A stretch of 64,000 nt of DNA from Staphylococcus coagulans (GCF_002901995.1 NZ_PPQN01000011.1:1-64000); one strand, 5' to 3'. Counted from the stretch's first letter, positions 31,630-43,183 are shown. A program made the numbers and translations. The notes: generated by a model not told the origin, from the sequence alone.

Positions 31630-34040
31630 TGAGTGAAATCATCCAAAATTTACCTTTAGAGGATGTTATTGGAGATCGATTCGGTCGTTATAGTAAATAC
31701 ATTATTCAAGAGCGTGCTTTACCTGATGTACGTGACGGATTAAAACCAGTACAGCGACGTATCCTTTATTCGATGTATTCTAACGGCAATACGTATGACA
31801 AACATTTTCGAAAAAGTGCTAAAACAGTCGGTGATGTGATAGGTCAATTACATCCACACGGCGATAGCTCTGTGTATGATGCTATGGTACGTTTGAGCCA
31901 AGACTGGAAATTACGCCATGTATTAGTTGAGATGCATGGGAATAACGGTAGTATTGATAATGACCCGCCTGCAGCGATGCGTTATACTGAAGCGAAATTG
32001 AGTCAGCTTTCTGAACAAATCTTGCGTGATATTCATAAAGATACAGTGGATTTTGTTCCGAACTATGATGATACTGAAATGGAGCCTATGGTATTACCGG
32101 CACGTTTTCCAAATCTATTGGTCAACGGCTCAACAGGTATTTCTGCAGGTTATGCCACAGATATTCCACCACATAATTTAGCAGAAGTGATTACAGCGAC
32201 GTTAAAGTATATCGATCATCCTAATATTACAGTGAATCAGTTAATGAAACATATTAAAGGCCCTGATTTTCCTACTGGTGGTATAGTACAAGGGATTGAC
32301 GGTATTAAAAAAGCTTATGAGACAGGTAAAGGCAAGGTTGTAGTCCGTGCGAAGACTGAAACTGAAACGTTGAGAAATGGACGTCATCAAATTGTTGTTA
32401 CCGAAATTCCTTATGAAGTGAATAAAAGCAGTCTCGTTAAAAAAATAGATGAGCTTCGTGCTGATAAAAAAGTCGACGGCATCGTTGAAGTACGTGACGA
32501 AACGGATCGAAGCGGTCTTCGAATTGCAATCGAACTTAAAAAAGATGTCAATGCGACTTCAGTGTTAAACTTTTTATTTAAAAATACGGACTTACAGGTT
32601 GCATATAATTTCAATATGGTTGCCATACGCGAAGGACGTCCACAATTAATGGGTATTAAATCGATTATCGATAGTTATTTAAACCATCAAATCGAAGTCG
32701 TGAGTCGACGTACACGTTATGATTTGAAACATACGGAAGAGAGAATGCATATTGTAGAAGGACTAATGAAAGCTTTATCGATTTTAGATGAAGTGATTGC
32801 GTTAATTAGAAATTCAAAAAATAAGCGTGATGCTAAAGATAATTTAGTTGAAAAATACGATTTTACAGAAGCTCAAGCTGAAGCGATTGTGATGTTGCAA
32901 TTATATCGCCTTACAAATACGGACATTGTGGCACTTCAAGAAGAACATGCAGAGTTAAAAGAAAAAATTGATGCGTTACGCCACATTCTGGATCACCATG
33001 ATGCATTGTTAAATGTCATTAAGGAAGAACTTACAGCGATTAAAAAGCAATTTAAATCACCACGTCTCTCAGTGATTGAAGAAAAAATAGCAGAAATCAA
33101 AATCGACAAAGAAGTCATTGTACCGAGTGAAACTGTCATGTTGAGTATGACGCAAGAAGGCTACATTAAAAGAACATCATTACGTAGTTTCAATGCAAGT
33201 GGTAAAGATGAAATCGGATTGAAAGAGCAAGATGGTGTACTTAAAATTTTAGAAGTCAATACGCAAGACAATGCGCTTGTTTTTACAAATAAAGGGCGTT
33301 ACTTGTTCATTCCTGTTCATAAAATTGCAGATATCAAATGGAAAGATTTAGGACAACATGTTTCTCAGATTGTGCCGATTGATGAGGATGAGCGAGTTAT
33401 TGACTGCTATGTTGTTTCTGAGTTCGATGATCAAAGTGCCATCATTACAGCGACACGTCAAGGTATGATTAAAAAAAGCTTGCTCTCTGGTTTTAAATCA
33501 ACACGCACGAATAAACCACTCGTAGCAGCTAAAATTAAAGATGGCGATGAATTGATTTCAGTCATGCATGTGTCAACGAAGATACCTTCGCAATTGTTGA
33601 CATTTTTAACTTTCAAAGGGATGTCACTCACATATGCACTTGAAGAATTACCTGATACGGGCTTACGTGCTGCAGGTGTTAAAGGAATTAATTTAAAAAA
33701 TGATGACCATGTTGTAATGGTTAATACCGTTTCACCACAAGACACAATTTTAATTGCAACTCAGCGCGGTTCACTCAAGCGTATCGCTTTCAAAGTCTTA
33801 CAACAAGCGAAACGTGCACAACGTGGGATTACACTGTTGAAAGAATTAAAAAAACAGCCGCATCGTATTGTGTCAGCGCGCGTATGTCAACCTGATCAAA
33901 GTCGCTACAAACTTATTTCTCAAAATGATACTTTTGAAGGCGAAATTAAAGACATTCATTTATCAGAGCAATATACAAACGGTAGCTTCGTTGTCGATAC
34001 CACAGTATTTGGCGAGATAGAGAATCTATTTGTTGAATAA
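31629..34040 (+). CDS. parC: DNA topoisomerase IV subunit A
   Basis: The DNA-breaking subunit of topoisomerase IV. The catalytic tyrosine is Y119 (PAAMRYTE). The quinolone-resistance region reads [10 protein letters not shown] with S80 and D84. Ser80 is the wild-type, drug-susceptible state; Asp84 is the normal residue in several non-aureus staphylococci, where S. aureus has Glu. Six C-terminal beta-pinwheel blades follow from about residue 490 (for example [10 protein letters not shown] and [10 protein letters not shown]). The 803 aa length is normal. Co-transcribed with parE. Confidence 0.97.
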
Positions 34041-34146
34041 GCACTAAAAAATTTATAGTCACTGTTATACTTTGATGATAAAATGGGACTAGTTGTTTTA
34101 ACTTGATTGTTTACATTTTGAAATTAAAAAGTAAAGAGGGATTTGT

Positions 34147-35610
34147 GTGAGAGATTTTGATAGTTTAATTCCGGGGTGGTTTAAGGCTTTTATACATGTC
34201 GGGAATGATTTGATTTGGTCTCAGTATTTAATTGGTTTACTTTTAACAGCAGGTTTATTTTTCTCAATTAGTTCTAAGTTTGTTCAAATCAGATGGATTC
34301 CAGAAATGTTTAGAGCTTTAACTGAAAAATCGGAAACTTTAGACAGTGGTGAAAAAGGTATTTCACCATTCCAGGCTTTTGCAATCAGTGCGGGTTCTCG
34401 AGTGGGAACGGGTAATATCGCTGGTGTTGCAACTGCAATCGTATTAGGTGGCCCTGGTGCAGTTTTTTGGATGTGGATTATAGCAATCATAGGTGCAGCG
34501 AGTGCATTTATTGAAGCCACTTTAGCACAAGTATATAAAGTGCCAGATAAAGAAGGCGGTTTCCGTGGAGGCCCTGCATATTATATTACTAAAGGACTCA
34601 ATCAACGTTGGTTAGGTGTTTTGTTTGCGATATTAATTACAATTACATTTGCATTTGTTTTTAATACAGTGCAATCCAATACAATTGCTGAATCGTTAAA
34701 TACGCAATACAACGTAAGTCCTGTGATTACAGGGATAATTTTAGCAGTCATTACTGCGATTGTTATTTTTGGTGGTGTGCGTAGTATTGCAACATTATCA
34801 TCATTTATCGTTCCGATTATGGCAATTATTTATATTTTCATGGTATTAATTATTTTATTATTAAACTTTGATCAAATCTTGCCGATGATTTCAACGATTA
34901 TTAAAAGTGCTTTTGGTATTGATCAAGCAGCGGGTGGTGCTGTCGGATTTGCAGTATTACAGGGTGTTAAACGTGGCCTGTTTTCAAATGAGGCAGGTAT
35001 GGGTTCAGCACCAAATGCTGCAGCAACAGCCGCAGTCTCACATCCGGTTAAGCAAGGATTAATTCAATCACTCGGTGTATTTTTTGATACGATTTTAGTT
35101 TGTACTGCAACAGCGATTATGATTTTGTTATATACAGGTTTGAGGTTCGGTGAAGGTCAACCACAAGGTGTGGCTGTGACACAATCAGCATTGAACGAGC
35201 ATTTAGGTAGTGCCGGTGGAATTTTCCTTACAGTAGCGATTACATTATTTGCTTTTTCATCTGTAATTGGTAACTACTATTATGGTCAATCCAATATCGA
35301 ATTTTTATCGACAAATAAAATGGTACTTTTTGTATTTCGTTGTTTTGTTGTTTTACTTGTATTTGTTGGTGCAGTCGTTAAAACTGAGACGGTTTGGAAT
35401 ACTGCAGACGTCTTTATGGGATTAATGGCAATCGTTAATATCGTGGCGATCATTGGGCTTTCTAATATTGCTTTTGCAGTGATGAAAGATTATCAGAAGC
35501 AACGAAAAGCAGGGAAACGCCCGATTTTCAGACCAGAAGAATTAGAAATTAATTTATTTGGTATTGAATGTTGGGGTAACGAAATTCATAAAAATAAAAA
35601 ACACGATTAG
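34147..35610 (+). CDS. alsT: sodium:alanine (glycine) symporter
   Basis: An AGCS-family Na+-coupled amino-acid symporter in the membrane, 487 aa with about ten membrane segments. Characteristic stretches are AGSRVGTGNIAGVATAI, GGPGAVFWMW and KRGLFSNEAGMGSAPNAAA. Usual substrates are alanine, glycine or glutamine; the sequence does not decide. It starts with GTG 34147 behind AAGAGGGA. It follows parC by 106 bases, with no terminator seen, and ends in a clear hairpin. Confidence 0.93.
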   Translation: MRDFDSLIPGWFKAFIHVGNDLIWSQYLIGLLLTAGLFFSISSKFVQIRWIPEMFRALTEKSETLDSGEKGISPFQAFAISAGSRVGTGNIAGVATAIVLGGPGAVFWMWIIAIIGAASAFIEATLAQVYKVPDKEGGFRGGPAYYITKGLNQRWLGVLFAILITITFAFVFNTVQSNTIAESLNTQYNVSPVITGIILAVITAIVIFGGVRSIATLSSFIVPIMAIIYIFMVLIILLLNFDQILPMISTIIKSAFGIDQAAGGAVGFAVLQGVKRGLFSNEAGMGSAPNAAATAAVSHPVKQGLIQSLGVFFDTILVCTATAIMILLYTGLRFGEGQPQGVAVTQSALNEHLGSAGGIFLTVAITLFAFSSVIGNYYYGQSNIEFLSTNKMVLFVFRCFVVLLVFVGAVVKTETVWNTADVFMGLMAIVNIVAIIGLSNIAFAVMKDYQKQRKAGKRPIFRPEELEINLFGIECWGNEIHKNKKHD

Positions 35611-35616
35611 TTTCAA

Positions 35617-35652
35617 TAAGGGCTGAGGCATGAATGTCTACAGCCCTTTATT
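35617..35652 (+). terminator. alsT terminator
   Basis: AAGGGCTG / CAGCCCTTT stem followed by ATTAT. Confidence 0.7.
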
Positions 35653-35814
35653 ATCAAAATTTTTAGTGTGGTGTAGATAAAAGCGAAGACGCTATTTAAA
35701 ATGGTATCGTATTAATCATTTAAACGTATCTTTTTGTGAATAAGCCATAATTTTGTGCTTTCCATCTTCGGTAATAAGCGGTATGATTTGAATTGGATGT
35801 AAGAGGTGAAGACA

Positions 35815-36666
35815 GTGAATCAATATACAATTAAAAAAGTCCTCAATAATAATGTACTTATTTGCCAACATCAACAATCTGAAGTGATTATCATCGGAAA
35901 AGGATTGGGGTTTAATAAAAAGCCAGGCATGACGATTCGGGATCAAGAAACGATTGAGAAAGTTTTCAAATTAGAAAGTAAATCTGAACAAGATCATTAT
36001 AAAATGTTAATTGCCCACACTGATGAACGAGTGTTGCGTGTTGTCATTGACTCTGTTCAAATGATTATGACGCATTTTGATTTGAGTCATGAAGAATCTT
36101 TTGTTGTTTCATTAACAGATCATTTGATTTTTGCATTAAAGCGCATGGAAAATGGGCAATTAATTACTAATCCATTTTTAAGCGAGACAAAATATAGTTA
36201 TCCTGAAGCCTATCAAATTGCGAAAAAAGTGGTGACGCGAATCAACTTGCAACTGAATATTGATTTTCCGGAAGATGAAGTTGGTTTTATTGCACTTCAT
36301 ATCGCTTCGCAGATCAATGATGTTGAGTTTGGAGAAATGCAAACCGTTCCGAAATTAATTAATAATGCTATTCGAATGATTGAACATGATATGGGGATTG
36401 AAATTCCAGAAGCATCTATTCCATATCAACGTTTTGTAAGACATATCCATTTCTTGTTGCAACGGTTGAAAAAAGGTGAAGGCACAACCATTGAATTGAA
36501 TTTTGAAAATCTATTGAAGGCACAATACCCGTTATGTTACAATATAGCTGTTAAAATAGTTAAAATGATTCAATCACAAATTGATGTTCGCGTCTATGAA
36601 GCTGAAGTGGCATACTTAACAATGCATATTCATCAGCTGTCGCTCGCGTCAAAAAAACAAGCATAA
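35815..36666 (+). CDS. glcT: transcription antiterminator GlcT
   Basis: A BglG/SacY-family RNA-binding antiterminator that lets transcription continue into ptsG when glucose is available. The co-antiterminator domain covers residues 1-58 (IKKVLNNNVLICQH, IIIGKGLGFNKKPG). Two PTS regulation domains follow (about 65-170 and 175-283) with conserved His in SLTDHLIFA, ALHIAS and TMHIHQ. GTG 35815 was chosen (283 aa); the upstream GTG 35806 lies inside the AGAGGTGA ribosome site. Its RNA target lies between this gene and ptsG. Confidence 0.93.
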   Translation: MNQYTIKKVLNNNVLICQHQQSEVIIIGKGLGFNKKPGMTIRDQETIEKVFKLESKSEQDHYKMLIAHTDERVLRVVIDSVQMIMTHFDLSHEESFVVSLTDHLIFALKRMENGQLITNPFLSETKYSYPEAYQIAKKVVTRINLQLNIDFPEDEVGFIALHIASQINDVEFGEMQTVPKLINNAIRMIEHDMGIEIPEASIPYQRFVRHIHFLLQRLKKGEGTTIELNFENLLKAQYPLCYNIAVKIVKMIQSQIDVRVYEAEVAYLTMHIHQLSLASKKQA

Positions 36667-36669
36667 AAA

Positions 36670-36747
36670 CGTGTTACTAAGTTAGATTAGGCATGAGTTT
36701 AAACATTGTGAACAGCTTTCACATGTCGTTGACTCATGCCTTTTTTT
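36670..36747 (+). promoter_or_regulatory. GlcT RNA antiterminator target and terminator before ptsG
   Basis: A terminator stem GGCATGAGT (36690-36698) / ACTCATGCC (36732-36740) with seven Ts lies between glcT and ptsG. The sequence just upstream, from about 36670 and overlapping the left arm, has the place and size of a RAT hairpin. GlcT binding would block the terminator. Confidence 0.75.
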
Positions 36748-36794
36748 ATGTCGTTTGAAGTGTGATGTATCATAAATATAGGGAGGTTTATGTA

Positions 36795-38831
36795 GTGAGA
36801 AAAAAATTGTTTGGACAATTGCAACGTATTGGTAAAGCGTTAATGTTACCGGTTGCGATTTTACCAGCTGCAGGGCTTCTCCTTGCATTTGGTGCGGCAT
36901 TACAAGGTGATCAGTTACAATCTTATTTACCTTTTATTCAGAACCATGGTGTTCAAAATGTAGCTGAGATGATGGCTGCGGCGGGGAGTATTATCTTTGA
37001 TAACTTGCCTATCATTTTCGCGATGGGTGTGGCCATTGGTTTAGCAGGTGGAGATGGTGTAGCTGCCATTGCCGCATTTGTAGGTTTTATTATTTTAAAC
37101 AAAACGATGGGTGAATTTTTAGGTGTTACACCTGATAATGTTAGCGACACTGCAAAAGGATATGCAAGTGTACTCGGTATTCCGACGCTACAAACAGGGG
37201 TTTTTGGTGGTATCATCATCGGTGCGCTTGCGGCTTGGTGTTACAACAAGTTTTATAATATTTCGCTACCATCATACTTAGGATTCTTTGCAGGTAAACG
37301 TTTTGTACCTATTATGATGGCGACAACATCATTTTTATTAGCATTTCCAATGGCATTAATTTGGCCTATTATTCAAACTGGATTAAATGCTTTTAGTGAA
37401 GGGCTATTAGACTCAAATACAGGCTTAGCGGTATTCTTATTTGGATTTATTAAACGACTACTAATACCATTTGGTTTACACCATATTTTCCATGCACCAT
37501 TCTGGTTTGAATTCGGGTCATATACAAACGGTGCAGGTCAAATTTTCCGTGGTGACCAACGTATCTTTATTGAACAAATCCGTGAAGGTGCGAACTTAAC
37601 AGCAGGTAAGTTTATGCAAGGTGAGTTCCCAGTTATGATGTTCGGTTTACCGGCAGCTGCGTTAGCGATTTATCATACAGCTAAACCGGAGAACAAAAAA
37701 GTTGTAGCAGGTTTAATGGGCTCTGCTGCTTTAACATCATTTTTAACAGGTATTACAGAACCACTTGAATTTTCATTCTTATTCGTGGCACCTTTATTAT
37801 TCTTTATTCATGCTGTATTAGACGGTTTCAGCTTTTTAATTTTATACTTACTTGACTTACATTTAGGTTATACATTCTCTGGTGGATTTATTGATTTCTT
37901 ATTATTAGGTATTTTACCAAATCAAACGAAATGGTGGCTTGTTATACCAGTCGGCTTAGTGTATGCGGTGATTTACTACTTTGTGTTCCGCTTCCTTATC
38001 GTCAAGTTCAATTACAAAACACCTGGACGTGAAGATAAACAAACGAAAGCAACGACAACATCAACAAGTGATTTACCTTATGAAGTTTTAGAAGCAATGG
38101 GTGATAAAGACAACATCAAGCATTTAGATGCATGTATCACACGACTACGTGTAGAAGTGAATGATAAGTCTAAAGTAGACGTCGCACGTTTGAAAGATTT
38201 AGGTGCATCAGGTGTACTCGAAGTCGGTAATAATATGCAAGCGATATTTGGTCCAAAATCAGATCAAATTAAACATGAAATGCAACAAATTATGGACGGT
38301 AAAGTGGTCAGAGATCCTGTGACACTGGATGATAGTGATGAAGCAGTTGTTGTGGATGGTTCACAATCTGATCTTGAAGTGACTCATTCTGGTCTTGTAT
38401 CCGCACCAATGAGTGGTGAAATTGTGCCACTTTCTGAAGTGCCTGACCAAGTCTTTAGTGAGAAAATGATGGGTGAAGGTATTGCGATTCGTCCAAGTGA
38501 AGGTGAAATTTATGCACCATTTGATGGTAAAATTCAACTCGTATTCCCAACTAAACACGCACTAGGCCTCGTTTCAGACAATGGTTTAGAAATACTCATT
38601 CATGTTGGTTTAGATACGGTGAAGTTAAATGGTGAAGGCTTTACTGTTCATGTTGAAGAAGGACAAGAAATTAAAGCAGGCGATCATTTAATGACTGTTG
38701 ATTTAGAATTGATTAGAAAATCAGCGAAAAGCGATATTACGCCAATCATTGTAACGCAATCTGAAATTAAACATCTTAATTTTACAGATGCGCAAACGGT
38801 GCAACATGGTGACAAAATTTTTGAAATTTAA
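36795..38831 (+). CDS. ptsG: PTS glucose-specific EIICBA
   Basis: The glucose permease of the phosphotransferase system, with all three domains in one chain: EIIC (1 to about 410, membrane, [13 protein letters not shown] motif), EIIB (about 425-500, phospho-Cys C447 in [10 protein letters not shown]) and EIIA (about 530-678, phospho-His H603 in [12 protein letters not shown]). The 678 aa length fits staphylococcal PtsG. GTG 36795 follows GGGAGG; the open frame begins at 36762, inside the region needed for the ribosome site. Controlled by GlcT antitermination. Confidence 0.94.
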   Translation: MRKKLFGQLQRIGKALMLPVAILPAAGLLLAFGAALQGDQLQSYLPFIQNHGVQNVAEMMAAAGSIIFDNLPIIFAMGVAIGLAGGDGVAAIAAFVGFIILNKTMGEFLGVTPDNVSDTAKGYASVLGIPTLQTGVFGGIIIGALAAWCYNKFYNISLPSYLGFFAGKRFVPIMMATTSFLLAFPMALIWPIIQTGLNAFSEGLLDSNTGLAVFLFGFIKRLLIPFGLHHIFHAPFWFEFGSYTNGAGQIFRGDQRIFIEQIREGANLTAGKFMQGEFPVMMFGLPAAALAIYHTAKPENKKVVAGLMGSAALTSFLTGITEPLEFSFLFVAPLLFFIHAVLDGFSFLILYLLDLHLGYTFSGGFIDFLLLGILPNQTKWWLVIPVGLVYAVIYYFVFRFLIVKFNYKTPGREDKQTKATTTSTSDLPYEVLEAMGDKDNIKHLDACITRLRVEVNDKSKVDVARLKDLGASGVLEVGNNMQAIFGPKSDQIKHEMQQIMDGKVVRDPVTLDDSDEAVVVDGSQSDLEVTHSGLVSAPMSGEIVPLSEVPDQVFSEKMMGEGIAIRPSEGEIYAPFDGKIQLVFPTKHALGLVSDNGLEILIHVGLDTVKLNGEGFTVHVEEGQEIKAGDHLMTVDLELIRKSAKSDITPIIVTQSEIKHLNFTDAQTVQHGDKIFEI

Positions 38832-39242
38832 CAGATAAGTTTGGTATAAGGATTAAGTTGCATTTGACTTGATGTCATTACTCGAAATTGCATATTAACA
38901 GATGCGTTAAGTAGAAATCGCTCTAAGATGGTATTTGATTATAATCATCTTAGAGCTTTTTTATGTTATCCATGTGATTTATTTTTCTATGGAAAACATC
39001 GTTCAACAGAAAATCATTTCCTATTATTTGAATTTTTCGGCTTAAGGTCTGAGGAGTATTGGCAATATTAATGGTATAATGGGGCGTATTAAGGGCATCG
39101 TTTGGGTAAAATTAAATTTAAAGACATGTTTACACATCATTGCGACAAATTCGTATGTTAGTTTGTTATTATAGATTTAAGTTTAAATTTTTGTGGAAAA
39201 GCGATAAACTATAACTAATTTCTAAAAGGCTTGGTGAAATCT
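38832..39242 (+). other. 411-base intergenic region after ptsG
   Basis: Holds the ptsG terminator (38920-38962), then about 270 AT-rich bases leading to the next gene. I see no open frame and no clear regulatory element. Confidence 0.5.
38920..38962 (+). terminator. ptsG terminator
   Basis: A perfect 11 bp stem GCTCTAAGATG / CATCTTAGAGC is followed by TTTTTTA. Confidence 0.9.
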
Positions 39243-40448
39243 ATGACCGAACAGCAACAAAAAGATCAATTAGAACATCGAAATTTGAACATACATGAAA
39301 GTCGCTTTATGAAATTTTTCGGTGGCAAAGACTTAATTTTTGCATTATTGGTATTTATTTTAATCGGGGTTGTTATTTTTATATTTGATCGTGTATCTTA
39401 TATTTTCCAACCCTTCATCATTATTTTTAATACTATAGCGGCGCCCATTATTATTGCGCTCATCCTATACTATTTGTTTAATCCGATTATCAATTTGATG
39501 GAACGTTATAATATTAATCGGTTATGGGGAATTACAATATTATTTCTAGGTATCGTGGGTATTATTACTATTGTTGTTAATTTATTAATACCACTTGTCA
39601 CGATTCAATTTGAACGCTTAATGCATAATTTTCCAAAGTACATTAGTAAACTTAGTTCTTTTGCCGATAATATGATGCACATTCCATTTTTGTCTGATTA
39701 TTATTCGCAAATTGAAAAAACACTGCATGGTTTACAAGAAAAAATCCCAAGCTTAGCGGATGGTTTAAGTTCAAAAATACGTGTTTTTGCTGAAACCGTT
39801 GTGAATATCACAGTTGTCATTGTGACAGTTCCTTTTGTTTTATTTTTCATGTTAAAAGATGGACATCGCTTTAAAGAATTTTCTAACAGAATTGTCCCAC
39901 CAAAGTTTCGTAAAGATGTGCATGATTTATTAGATAAAATGAGTGAACAAGTAGGATCTTACATACAAGGACAAATTATTGTCTCTTTCTGTATAGGGAT
40001 TTTATTATTTATCGGTTACTCCATTATCGGCTTAGATTATGCTTTGATTTTGGCAAGTATAGCCGCAGTAACAAGTGTTGTTCCTTACTTAGGACCAACG
40101 ATTGCGATTTCACCAGCGATTATTATTTCTATTATTACCTCTCCGTTTATGTTGGTAAAATTGATTGTTGTCTGGACTGCAGTTCAATTTATAGAAGGTC
40201 ATTTTATTTCGCCAAATATTATGGGGAAAACACTTAAAATTCATCCGTTAACGATTATCTTTGTCCTTTTATCTGCAGGTAATCTTTTAGGAATTGTAGG
40301 AGTCATTTTAGGTATTCCAACCTATGCGATTATCAAAGTTTTAGTTTCTCACATCTTCTTATTATTCAAGCGTCGTTATAACAAATATTACGCTGATGAT
40401 GCAGGTGGATACGAGATGCCTGAGGAAGAATATAATAAAGAACAATAA
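39243..40448 (+). CDS. AI-2E family transporter
   Basis: A 401-residue membrane protein of the AI-2E/UPF0118 family. About eight membrane segments are seen; the central extracytoplasmic region (LMHNFPKYISKLSSFADNM) and VPYLGPTIAISPAI plus the FIEGHFISPNIMG motif near residue 320 are typical. Members include TqsA-like exporters and Na+(Li+)/H+ antiporters, so the substrate is open. ATG 39243 was chosen over the TTG at 39231, as GGTGA lies just upstream. It precedes mprF but is separated by a hairpin. Confidence 0.9.
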   Translation: MTEQQQKDQLEHRNLNIHESRFMKFFGGKDLIFALLVFILIGVVIFIFDRVSYIFQPFIIIFNTIAAPIIIALILYYLFNPIINLMERYNINRLWGITILFLGIVGIITIVVNLLIPLVTIQFERLMHNFPKYISKLSSFADNMMHIPFLSDYYSQIEKTLHGLQEKIPSLADGLSSKIRVFAETVVNITVVIVTVPFVLFFMLKDGHRFKEFSNRIVPPKFRKDVHDLLDKMSEQVGSYIQGQIIVSFCIGILLFIGYSIIGLDYALILASIAAVTSVVPYLGPTIAISPAIIISIITSPFMLVKLIVVWTAVQFIEGHFISPNIMGKTLKIHPLTIIFVLLSAGNLLGIVGVILGIPTYAIIKVLVSHIFLLFKRRYNKYYADDAGGYEMPEEEYNKEQ

Positions 40449-40453
40449 AAGGT

Positions 40454-40495
40454 AGAGGGATTGAGCAATCATAAAGTGTCTCAATCTCTTTTTCT
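40454..40495 (+). terminator. terminator between AI-2E gene and mprF
   Basis: AGAGGGATTGAG / CTCAATCTCT stem with a TTTTTCT tail. It lies just before the mprF ribosome site. Confidence 0.75.
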
Positions 40496-40533
40496 AAGAC
40501 ATGGATTCACACTTAGAGAAAGGAACAGTTTGC

Positions 40534-43056
40534 ATGATAAAACAAAAACATCACTTGCTTAAATATCTTAAAATTGCATTTATCATTTTTTTAATCACAA
40601 CGATTACAGTGATTTTAGTCAAAGAACTTGCGGCTATTGATTTTAAGAAAGTCTTCCTATTATTCAATCATATTAGCCCAATGGAAATGATTATTCTCTT
40701 CTTATTAGGGGGAAGTTCCGTCATTTTGTTATCACTTTATGACGTGATTTTGACTAGTCGTTTTAAATTAGATCTTTCTCCTTTTAAAGCGTTGCGCGTT
40801 GGCTATATTATCAATGCGTTTAATAATATTATTGGATTCGGTGGTTTTATTGGCGCTAGTGTTCGTATGTGGTTTTATGGAAGTTATACAAATGAGCGTA
40901 AAAAACTCGTCCAATTTGTCTCTTATATGTTGACGTCGATGCTAACAGGTTTAAGTTTTTTGTCACTATTAATCGTGACACATGTGTTAGACGTTAGTTT
41001 TTTATATCGGACATCGATTTGGTTTACCGTCTTTTTATACGTTATCGCTTTTTTATTACCTGTATTTATCATTATTTCATGGATTTGGCCTATTGATCGT
41101 GCGGCACGTTGGTTAGGTTCTATCTTTACACTTGTGTCTAGCTCAGAATGGTTATTAGCAAGTATCGTTCTGTTCTGTGCATTCCAACTTGTAGGTGTGC
41201 ACGTCTCTTATCCAGTGATTCTCAGTGTCTTTATTGTTGCGGCGATTTCAGGGCTTATTTCATTCATACCGGGTGGTTTCGGTGCATTTGATTTAATTGT
41301 TCTGTTAGGTCTACAACATTTAGGTATTGCGGAAGAAAAAGTTGTATTAGGGTTACTTTTATATCGTTTTGCATATTACTTCTTCCCATTATTAATTGCA
41401 CTTGTGTTAACTGTTTTTGAATTTGGTTCAGTTGCGAAAAAATATGTTTCTGAATCAAAATACTTTTTACCAGCAAAAGAGGTCTCAGGCTTTTTAATGT
41501 CTTTCCAAAAAGACTTTGTTGCGTTAGTGCCATCGCTTGCGTTGAGTATTCTAGTATTAATGATGAGTTCGATTTTATTCTTTAGTAACTTCTCCATTAT
41601 ATTCGATGCTTTAAATACGAAGCATCATACACTGTTTATTTTATTGTATATTTTAAATGTCAGTGCAAGTTTGATTTTACTGTTGAATTTACGTGGGATT
41701 ATTGCTAGAAGTAAGCGATCGATATTGTTTGCGATTGTAGCACTCGTAATCTTATTATTATCTAATTTTTACGTCTACGGTGCGACGTTATTATTACTCG
41801 TTATTGCTTTAATACTTGCAGCGTTGATCTTTGCTTATCGTAAAGCACGTGTACTTAAACGACCGCTCCGTATTCAAAAATTAACGATTATTTTAGTCAT
41901 TAGTGCGATTGTCCTTTATTTCAATCAGCTATTAGTGAAGCAATTTTTATACTTAATCGAAATACAACCGCCTAAAATTGACTTTTTCTTATTACGTTCA
42001 ACTTTTTGGTTGTCTGTCATTGGTATGACATTAATTGTTGTTGTCATTATTTATCTTTTCGAATGGAATTATCGTCGTCCTCGAGAACATCATGATAAAG
42101 AAGTGGCCAGTCAAATTTTGAAACAATATGGTGGGCATTTATTAAGCCATTTATTATATAGTGGCGATAAGCTTGTATTTGTTAATGAACAACAAACGGC
42201 TTTCGTTATGTATCGTTATGACCGAAGTGCCTATATCATTTTAGGTGATCCTGTAGGTTTAGAATCAGATTTCCGTTCGTTGCTGACGGAGTTTTATGAG
42301 TATGCCACATATTTAGGTGGAGACGTTATTTTTTATCAAGTGTCTGAAGATTATTTGACGCTTTATCATGACTTTGGTAACCAATTCTTCAAATTGGGTG
42401 AAGAGGCGTTAATCAACGCGACAGACTTTACAGTTGCAGGTAAAAAACGGCGTGGTTTTAGAGCGACATTAAATAAACTCGAATCATTAGGTTATCAATT
42501 TGAAATTTTAGAGACGCCGTTAGACGATGAAACGTATGATCGATTGCATCAAATTAGTCGAGAGTGGCTAGGTCAGCAATCAGAGTTTTACTTTTCAGTA
42601 GGTCGATTCACGCCTGCCTATATTAACGCAGCACCTGTTGGGGTGTTGAAAAATGAAGCAGGTCGTATTGATGCCTTTTGTACATTGATGCCTGTTGAAG
42701 GTGCAGACACCATTTCCGTCGATTTGATTCGTTGGGATAAATCATTAGGCTTACCTTTCATGGATGCGTTATATTTAAATATGATTTTATGGGCACAATC
42801 AGAAGGCTATTCACGTTTTAATATGGGGATGGCGACATTATCCAACGTTGGACAAGTGCCTTATGGGCATATTAGAGAGAAATTTGCCGGTCGCTTTTAT
42901 GAACATTTTAATGGTTTGTATAGTTTCCAAGGTTTACGTCAATATAAAAGTAAGTTCAATCCAGATTGGGAGTCACGCTTTCTAGTGTATCATCGTGGCC
43001 AAAGTGTTTGGGAGAGTCTCATTAAAGTGACAAGAGTGATCCGACGTAAAAAATAA
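40534..43056 (+). CDS. mprF: phosphatidylglycerol lysyltransferase MprF
   Basis: Synthesises lysyl-phosphatidylglycerol and flips it to the outer leaflet, lowering the negative surface charge and conferring resistance to cationic peptides and daptomycin. The N-terminal half (to about residue 510) holds about 14 membrane segments forming the flippase domain. The C-terminal cytosolic half is the GNAT-like synthase (ILGDPVGLESDFR, NMGMATLSNVGQVP). ATG 40534 gives 840 aa, the S. aureus length, behind AAAGGAAC. The frame is open to 40501. Confidence 0.96.
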   Translation: MIKQKHHLLKYLKIAFIIFLITTITVILVKELAAIDFKKVFLLFNHISPMEMIILFLLGGSSVILLSLYDVILTSRFKLDLSPFKALRVGYIINAFNNIIGFGGFIGASVRMWFYGSYTNERKKLVQFVSYMLTSMLTGLSFLSLLIVTHVLDVSFLYRTSIWFTVFLYVIAFLLPVFIIISWIWPIDRAARWLGSIFTLVSSSEWLLASIVLFCAFQLVGVHVSYPVILSVFIVAAISGLISFIPGGFGAFDLIVLLGLQHLGIAEEKVVLGLLLYRFAYYFFPLLIALVLTVFEFGSVAKKYVSESKYFLPAKEVSGFLMSFQKDFVALVPSLALSILVLMMSSILFFSNFSIIFDALNTKHHTLFILLYILNVSASLILLLNLRGIIARSKRSILFAIVALVILLLSNFYVYGATLLLLVIALILAALIFAYRKARVLKRPLRIQKLTIILVISAIVLYFNQLLVKQFLYLIEIQPPKIDFFLLRSTFWLSVIGMTLIVVVIIYLFEWNYRRPREHHDKEVASQILKQYGGHLLSHLLYSGDKLVFVNEQQTAFVMYRYDRSAYIILGDPVGLESDFRSLLTEFYEYATYLGGDVIFYQVSEDYLTLYHDFGNQFFKLGEEALINATDFTVAGKKRRGFRATLNKLESLGYQFEILETPLDDETYDRLHQISREWLGQQSEFYFSVGRFTPAYINAAPVGVLKNEAGRIDAFCTLMPVEGADTISVDLIRWDKSLGLPFMDALYLNMILWAQSEGYSRFNMGMATLSNVGQVPYGHIREKFAGRFYEHFNGLYSFQGLRQYKSKFNPDWESRFLVYHRGQSVWESLIKVTRVIRRKK

Positions 43057-43064
43057 TTGTAATT

Positions 43065-43118
43065 GAAAACTAAAAACGCCGACAAAGTCATAAGTACTTT
43101 GTCGGTGTTTTTAGTTTT
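43065..43118. terminator. bidirectional terminator mprF/msrA
   Basis: AAAACTAAAAACGCCGACAA pairs with TTGTCGGTGTTTTTAGTTTT with one G-U. It lies between convergent genes. Confidence 0.92.
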
Positions 43119-43183
43119 AAACCAATATATGATGAGTCGGATATAAAAAACCTTTATTCAAATTAGCAATGGTATGCTTATGT

